Position numbers and translations under genes: made by a program | Shown here: positions 18,525 to 22,752 of the stretch, piece after piece | How the letters are laid out: every line of letters starts with the position of its first letter | How positions within the stretch are numbered: position 1 is the stretch's first letter | NCBI RefSeq assembly: GCF_000090795.2 | Contig: NW_003546383.1 | Coordinates: forward strand, 156,498-179,249 | Direction: 5' to 3' | Length of the DNA stretch: 22,752 nt | Source of the DNA: Amphimedon queenslandica | Lineage: Eukaryota; Porifera; Demospongiae; Haplosclerida; Niphatidae | The notes under the pieces: generated by a model | Told to the model about the DNA's origin: nothing | Database searches by the model: none | What the model saw: the letters and a program-made list of their open reading frames with translations, nothing else

Positions 18525-18820
18525 AATTTTAAATTATGTTAAATAATTTTTTCAAGTATGTTAGCAGTGTCATCCTGATTGTTGTCTAGCATCAGCAGGT
18601 AGGTATTCACAGTTACTTGTTATGAAAAATGAGAGCACTAAATTTGGATCAAGAACTACAGAGATATCAGCTAAGCATACTTTTTGCATACTTAATGAAG
18701 GGTGAAGCTGAATGATTTTAGCTCAAAACTCCAAGTTTTTAGATCAAAAGTCCCAAAAACTACAATGATGTGCTTAATAGAAAAATTAGCTAGTGCTACA
18801 CAAGGTTGAAAGTTAATTGC

Positions 18821-18947
18821 AATCATCCAGAAAAATTTGTCTCAATGTTGCTGATTTGCCTTTTAAGCCCTGTAAACCAAAAACTGGCTACATTATATCT
18901 GAAGTAAAGTTTAAGTCCAAAAAAGTCAAAATATGAAACTTGGGGTT
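18821..18947. other. Spacer (loop) between the arms of the large inverted repeat
   Basis: The last recognisable pairing is GCTAGTGCTACACAAGGTTG at 18789-18808 with its partner at about 18955-18980. The 127 bases between show no further complementarity to each other and no gene. Confidence 0.6.
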
Positions 18948-19456
18948 GCAACAACTTTTTAACCTTGATGTAGCACTAGCTAATTTTTTTACTAAGCACA
19001 TTGTAGTTATTGGGACTTTTGATCTAAAACTTTGGAGTTTTGAGTTAAAAACCTTTAGCCTTACCCCCTCATTAAGTATGCCGAAAGTATGTTCAGCTAT
19101 TTATCTCTGTAGTTTTTTATTCAAATTTAGTGCTATTATTTTTCATAACAAGTAATTGAGCATACTGACCTGCTAATGCTAGACAACAATCAGGATGACA
19201 CTGCTATCATACTTAAAAAAATCATTTAACATAATCAAATTTTGTACTGAGCCATTACAGATAGATGCTTTCCATTTCTGGGTCAAACGACCTTGCTTTT
19301 GACTTTGTTGTGTAGCATCAGTGGAGGTGTAGTATGGTCAGGCATTAGTTCAAGGACTGAAATTTCATTTGCACTTTTATGTTGCTTACTGAAGGTCATT
19401 TGCTGCACAGTGTAAACTAATCTTACCTCTAAACAATAATAATAATAAAGAACCAA

Positions 19457-19642
19457 TTAATTTAATAAATCAGATTTCAGTCTGAGTTTTGTCTTGATGC
19501 CTTTGACCTAAAACAACAAAAAGAAACGTAACAAGGGAAATATTTACTGGAGCTTACTTGAATTATGTAAGACTCAATATGTGAAGACATCAGTAGTACC
19601 TTGGTCCATTGCAAAATGGAGATACTATGCAAGATTGAGGCA
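19457..19642 (-). other. Possible two-exon gene remnant in right arm
   Basis: This is the inverted copy of 14599-14778. On the minus strand, a tract ending TTTCTTTCTTTAG comes before 19642. Block 1 (19642-19600) encodes ASILHSISILQWTK, the putative intron is 19599-19508 (GTACTACT...TTTTAG, 92 bp), and block 2 (19507-19460) encodes VKGIKTKLRLKSDLLN followed by a TAA stop at 19459-19457. Further along the minus strand, another open stretch near 19410-19290 includes QQMTFSKQHKSANEISVLEL and MPDHTTPPLMLHNKVKSK, preceded by TTATTGTTTAG, a possible third exon in the same style. The family is unknown. Confidence 0.25.
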
Positions 19643-19894
19643 CTAAAGAAAGAAAAAGGGAAGGGAGAAAGAGAGGTGAATAGCAATGAATTGCAATGGT
19701 AATTCAAATTTATTACAAAAGTAATGATTTTCAGTAATGGTAATGGTCATGATGATAATTATTTGTTTATTTGAGACATAATGGCAATGGCATACATGTA
19801 TATGTACTTTGTGCTTTACTCAATCAGTGAATCAGTGTCATAAATGTAGGCCTGTGACAATCACCATTACAATTACCCAGGAACCATGGACTTA

Positions 19895-20592
19895 AGTACA
19901 TGTACATTACATATTACTTACAACCATTATGCTTCAGACAATGCTAGACAGCATAAATGTTACTTTGTTTCACATGTCCTAAATAATTAAATGTACATGG
20001 ATTCAATAAGACACTATACTCTCTCTCACTCTCAGTACTTGCACTGTACACAAGAGTACTATAGTGTGCATTGTGTCTTACTGTTACCGCGTTAGTATAA
20101 ATATAATTCCCACATTGCAGCAAGTGACAAAGTCTGTGGTATAACAATGTATTATAGAATAATAATGATAATAATAACAATAATAACGTTAATGTACATG
20201 TATGGTATTTTACAGTTGCTTACTGATACTAAAACTGTGTTAACACAAGAGAGAAGACGTTTGAGACACCTAGCAAAGGAACGAGAAAGAGCAAAAAGTT
20301 ATACATAATTGTGTACATGTGTATGAGGAGACAAAGGAGACAAAGATGCACTAGGACAGGAGTCAAGGAACACAAATATGAGAAGACATATATATGCAGT
20401 ACTTATTAACAATAGACACATGCATTGGGAAAGAGAAGAACTAATTATAACAAACCTATATAGCATCATGCAACAGCTTCAAGAAAAACTACATAGTAAA
20501 TAATATTTAAAGTCATGGTTCCTCACAAGATTTTGGCATGTGCTGATCCAGCTTGTTGTTAGTGGATTGTCAAGTTGCTCAAAAATTGAGTC
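19895..20592. other. Right-arm sequence without left counterpart, no clear gene
   Basis: AT-rich sequence with several TACATGTA-type palindromes. A block at about 20217-20309 (+) follows a possible 3' splice site (TATTTTACAG) and encodes a short basic helix-like stretch (LTQERRRLRHLAKERERAKS) before a stop. It could be an exon, or chance. Nothing else is recognisable. Confidence 0.25.
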
Positions 20593-21195
20593 AAACACCC
20601 TGTACTAATATACAGGGACACTGACCAAATTTCATCAAAATGACAAGCAGAAAATTTTTCAGTTTCGTTATGTTTTCTGATTTATATGTGACCATAATTG
20701 ACAAAAGGTACCGTATGGGGCATAGGAAAATTGGTCTTATAGCCTAAAAAATCCAACTTCCTGACCTCCATTTACCATTATGTTACTTCACAGGATGCAA
20801 AAAGGTCCTATGTAACTCTTACTAACAATGGTTGTCTAACAGAGTACACAAAGGTTGATATTTTTCATTAAAATAATGGACTTAAAAACCCGCCATAAGG
20901 TACCTTTTGTCAGTTATGGTCACATATACATGTACTTATGTTGCATAAACAATTTGAGCCAATTTAGAAAAAATTTGGATTTTTATTAATATTAAAAGTT
21001 ACTAAAAAATTTAGCAAAACACCCTGTAGTATAGTACGGCAACATTCACTAAATTTCATCAAAAATACAAATAAAAAATTCATCAATTTTACAATGTTTT
21101 TTGATACACATACATGTACTTATGTTACACAGCAAGTTTGGGCTGAATTCATTCAAAATTAGTTTTTAAAATAAATTTTTAAAGTTATTGCAAAT
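20593..21195 (+). repeat. Tandem duplication of about 180 bp, first copy split by a MITE
   Basis: Unit 1 starts at AAACACCCTGTACTA (20593) and, after skipping the MITE, runs to about 21016. Unit 2 starts at AAAACACCCTGTAGTA (21016) and runs to about 21195. Shared blocks include AAATTTCATCAAAA, TACATGTACTTATGTT and a GAATT/CAATTTAGAAAA-like stretch. Comparing the units shows that the MITE in unit 1 was flanked by a 2-bp TA duplication. Confidence 0.6.
20687..20924 (+). mobile_element. Hairpin MITE, copy 3
   Basis: This 238-bp third member of the family has ends TGTGACCATAATTGACAAAA and its near-perfect complement, flanked by TA on both sides (20685-20686 and 20925-20926). Its interior lies in the opposite orientation to copies 1 and 2: the block with TTGGTCTTATAGCC lies near its left end, whereas copies 1 and 2 carry the equivalent near the right end. 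Confidence 0.8.
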
Positions 21196-21689
21196 GTCAT
21201 GTACTGCACTGTGGTGCTTGTCAGCTCACAAAGCCCATGCGGTTTAGCTCACTTAGCATGCTTTGTGTGGAACCTGTTTAGACTACATAATTGACATATG
21301 TGAAACCTCAAGGACATACGTGCATTGTACATCAAGACTGAGTCAATTCATATACACGCAACAAACTTCATCTTGATTACAACTATACTTACTACCATAT
21401 ACAAGGCACTTTGGAAATACATTTGTAATAACATTCCTATGCATAGCTAATTGACATGCATTACAAAAACTTAAACTATCACAACATCGTAAATACAAAC
21501 TTACATTCTTCAAGTTTTGCTCAATGAACATTAATTGGCCTAAATATTTTCTACTCTGCTAAAAAGCTACTCTGTAGTGGTGCAAAATTATAGGCAAAGC
21601 TATACTGATACAGGTAAAGTCAAAGCAATAAAATGTTTGCAAGGATCTCATAAAAAGTCAGGTTTTCTGCGTAAAAATAAACCCCACTC
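21196..21689. other. Right-arm sequence without left counterpart, no gene seen
   Basis: AT-rich sequence. A 62-codon minus-strand frame (21531-21343), rich in Cys and Asn, has no recognisable motif and no partner in the left arm. I regard it as chance. Confidence 0.25.
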
Positions 21690-21953
21690 TGTATTAAGCA
21701 TGGCAATTCATGCCACAATGGGCTTGACGATTCAAAAATTAATGTAATTAATTCATAAATACAATTAAACTATCATCTTTATATGCATTACTATTATTTG
21801 CATCACGACGAAATTAAGGTGCCAAAGGTATGATGCAGTATTTATACAGTAACCCAATTATGAACCCCAATGCAGGCAGTTTCATTAAATTCAGTAGAAT
21901 CATTATGCAATGACAGACACTATGCAACTAAAGGCTGACATCTACCTACCTAT

Positions 21954-22372
21954 TGTGAGGATTTATGAGTGATTTATATTCATTGTGCTTATTGATTGTC
22001 TGTTATTATTAATTATTAGTTCATTATTATTCATGAATGTATTTTGTATATAAGAGAGTAATTTTTGTGAGCCATTTTGGCAGTGTGTGTGGGCAGTGTG
22101 TGTGGGCAGTGTGTGAGCGTAGTTTGAGTGTTATTGAGTCGTTGGGAGATAGTGTGGCACTATCTATCTTTATTTGATATTATTGCTTGAACCAGTAAAG
22201 CTGGTATATTATTTTAAAGAGATTCTGTTGAAATATATATTTTGTGAAATTGATAGCGAGTCCGGCATTGGCGAGCTAACTAGTGAATCCTGAGCTGAGC
22301 TGACTACTAAGGAAGCAACTATATAGACGGGCTGGACGGCATCCCCGAATCCATAGAGAAGACGCCGTGACA
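21954..22372 (+). mobile_element. LTR of a BEL/Pao-like retrotransposon
   Basis: The 419-bp LTR starts TGTGAGGATT and ends CGCCGTGACA (TGT...ACA). A TATA box, TATATAAG, lies at 22047-22054. Downstream there are three tandem copies of GGCAGTGTGTGTG (about 22079-22118) in the expected R or leader region, and the palindrome-like pair GATAGTGTGGCACTATC at 22147-22163. The start falls exactly where the match to the left arm breaks off (ACCTAT|TGTG versus ACGTATGA), so this is the insertion boundary. Only one LTR is in the window, so the other end and the target duplication cannot be checked. Confidence 0.65.
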
Positions 22373-22703
22373 ATTTGGTCCACACTGATCCAGATTTGAC
22401 TGAGCGGCCTAGGATCTGGAACTGGTAGTAACTCTGTTGTGATGGTCTGAATACAGTCCTGAAGTTGCGGCCTTGGTAGAGTACCTCCTAAGGGAGTGGT
22501 GAGTCTGTTCTTCAAGATATTGCAATACGGGAAGGGCTGGTTTTTTGTATACTTACCTGTTGCTTTACGCCATATTTTCACTTCTTTGTAAAATTAAAAT
22601 TGTATTGTTGCACGCACGTGGACTCGCGGTGGGTCTTGTGGTTAATTTGTTGTTATAGTGTTAAGTAAACTTTGCCTACCTCCTCTGTCTTTTTGTCTTT
22701 ATA
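22373..22703 (+). other. Leader of the LTR element with possible primer-binding site
   Basis: Three bases after the LTR comes TGGTCCACACTGATCCAG at 22376-22393. A TGG a few bases past the LTR is the usual start of a tRNA primer-binding site (complement of the CCA end), but I cannot name the tRNA. The rest is a leader of about 310 nt with no open frame of note on the plus strand. A 101-codon minus-strand frame across 22276-22581 overlaps LTR and leader and is not thought to be real. Confidence 0.4.
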
Positions 22704-22752
22704 ATGTCTGATCTTGCTGTTTTGAAGAGAACTCGAGGTGGGCATCGTGTGG
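22704..22752 (+). CDS. Start of gag-like ORF of the LTR element (cut by window end)
   Basis: The ATG at 22704 opens MSDLAVLKRTRGGHRV and runs off the window. A short N-terminal LKR-R-G-HR stretch about 330 nt after the LTR is like the beginning of BEL/Pao gag proteins of invertebrates. Only sixteen codons are visible, so the family call rests on position and this motif. Confidence 0.45.
   Translation, partial: MSDLAVLKRTRGGHRV

Larger units (their letters stand above)
12793..18820 (+). repeat. Left arm of a large inverted repeat (with nested insertions)
   Basis: Once insertions are removed, this arm is the reverse complement of 18948-21953. Matching blocks are 12793-13062 with about 21690-21953, 14360-14778 with about 19460-19894, 15022-15226 with about 19270-19450, 18266-18290 with about 19245-19268, and 18525-18820 with 18948-19240. 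Typical shared strings are TGCAACTAAAGGCTGA, GTAGGCCTGTGACAATCACC and GAACTAATGCCTGACCAT. By eye, gap-free stretches agree at roughly 85-95%. The arm is interrupted by a truncated piggyBac element, two hairpin MITEs and a pogo/Tigger-like element. Compared with the right arm it also lacks the part corresponding to about 19895-21690. Confidence 0.85.
18948..21953 (-). repeat. Right arm of the large inverted repeat
   Basis: This is the inverted counterpart of 12793-18820. It keeps the uninterrupted form of every site that was hit in the left arm: piggyBac TTAA at 19891-19894, MITE 1 near 19460, the pogo/Tigger-like element near 19268 and MITE 2 near 19240. It also contains about 1.8 kb (19895-21690) that the left arm has lost. 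It has its own MITE (20687-20924) and a tandem duplication (20593-21195). It ends abruptly at 21953, where the LTR element begins. Confidence 0.85.

Noticed and set aside
12793..21953. Assembly artefact as the cause of the inverted repeat
   Set aside because: The arms differ by many substitutions and indels, and each has insertions the other lacks with proper target duplications. A mirrored assembly error would give identical arms.
22276..22581. Minus-strand frame of 101 codons across the LTR end
   Set aside because: It straddles the LTR/leader boundary antisense to the element and has no recognisable motif, so it is most likely chance.
1..22752. CRISPR array, tRNA or rRNA genes, bacterial operon structure
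   Set aside because: No regularly spaced repeats of CRISPR type, no tRNA cloverleaf or rRNA segment was seen, and the gene families are eukaryotic transposons.

Overview
The window looks like transposon-rich nuclear DNA of an animal. It holds DIRS-type tyrosine-recombinase retrotransposons, hAT, pogo/Tigger-like, piggyBac and CACTA-like transposases, a BEL/Pao-like LTR element and short hairpin elements, with AT-rich spacers. I recognise no intact host gene, rRNA, tRNA or CRISPR array. An early-branching marine invertebrate such as a sponge would fit, but that is inference from the element mix and base composition. Nearly every coding region is a relic broken by stops and frameshifts.

Layout: (1) 3-1036 (+), the tail of a CACTA/EnSpm-like transposase. 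(2) 1206-2107 (-), part of a DIRS-type ORF1, with a leader-like motif at 2240-2300. (3) 2770-5872 (-), a second, heavily decayed DIRS-like element with gag tail, RT, RNase H and tyrosine recombinase in order. (4) 6300-about 8735 (+), a hAT relic with its left end intact and its right end lost. (5) 8736-12312 (+), a third DIRS-like element (RT, RNase H, recombinase) followed by a B1-A2-B2 split direct repeat, the 3' architecture of PAT/Ngaro-type elements. (6) 12793-21953, a large imperfect inverted repeat whose arms face each other across a spacer of about 127 bp. (7) 21954-end, a 419-bp LTR with leader and the first codons of a gag-like ORF.

The inverted repeat organises the second half. Its left arm has taken a piggyBac element (later truncated), two copies of a 235-bp hairpin MITE and a 3.0-kb pogo/Tigger-like element. 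The right arm preserves the matching empty sites, so each insertion point can be read to the base. The right arm has its own third MITE and is cut by the LTR element. The arms therefore duplicated first and the elements landed later.

The most interesting object is the pogo/Tigger-like element at 15229-18263. It has TIRs and a TA duplication, a decayed transposase on the minus strand, and a second convergent gene on the plus strand for a HIRAN-like protein. That second gene was split after its fourth codon by a 778-bp hAT-type element with a perfect 8-bp target duplication. A transposon carrying a HIRAN-like passenger gene would explain how such genes spread through some invertebrate genomes.
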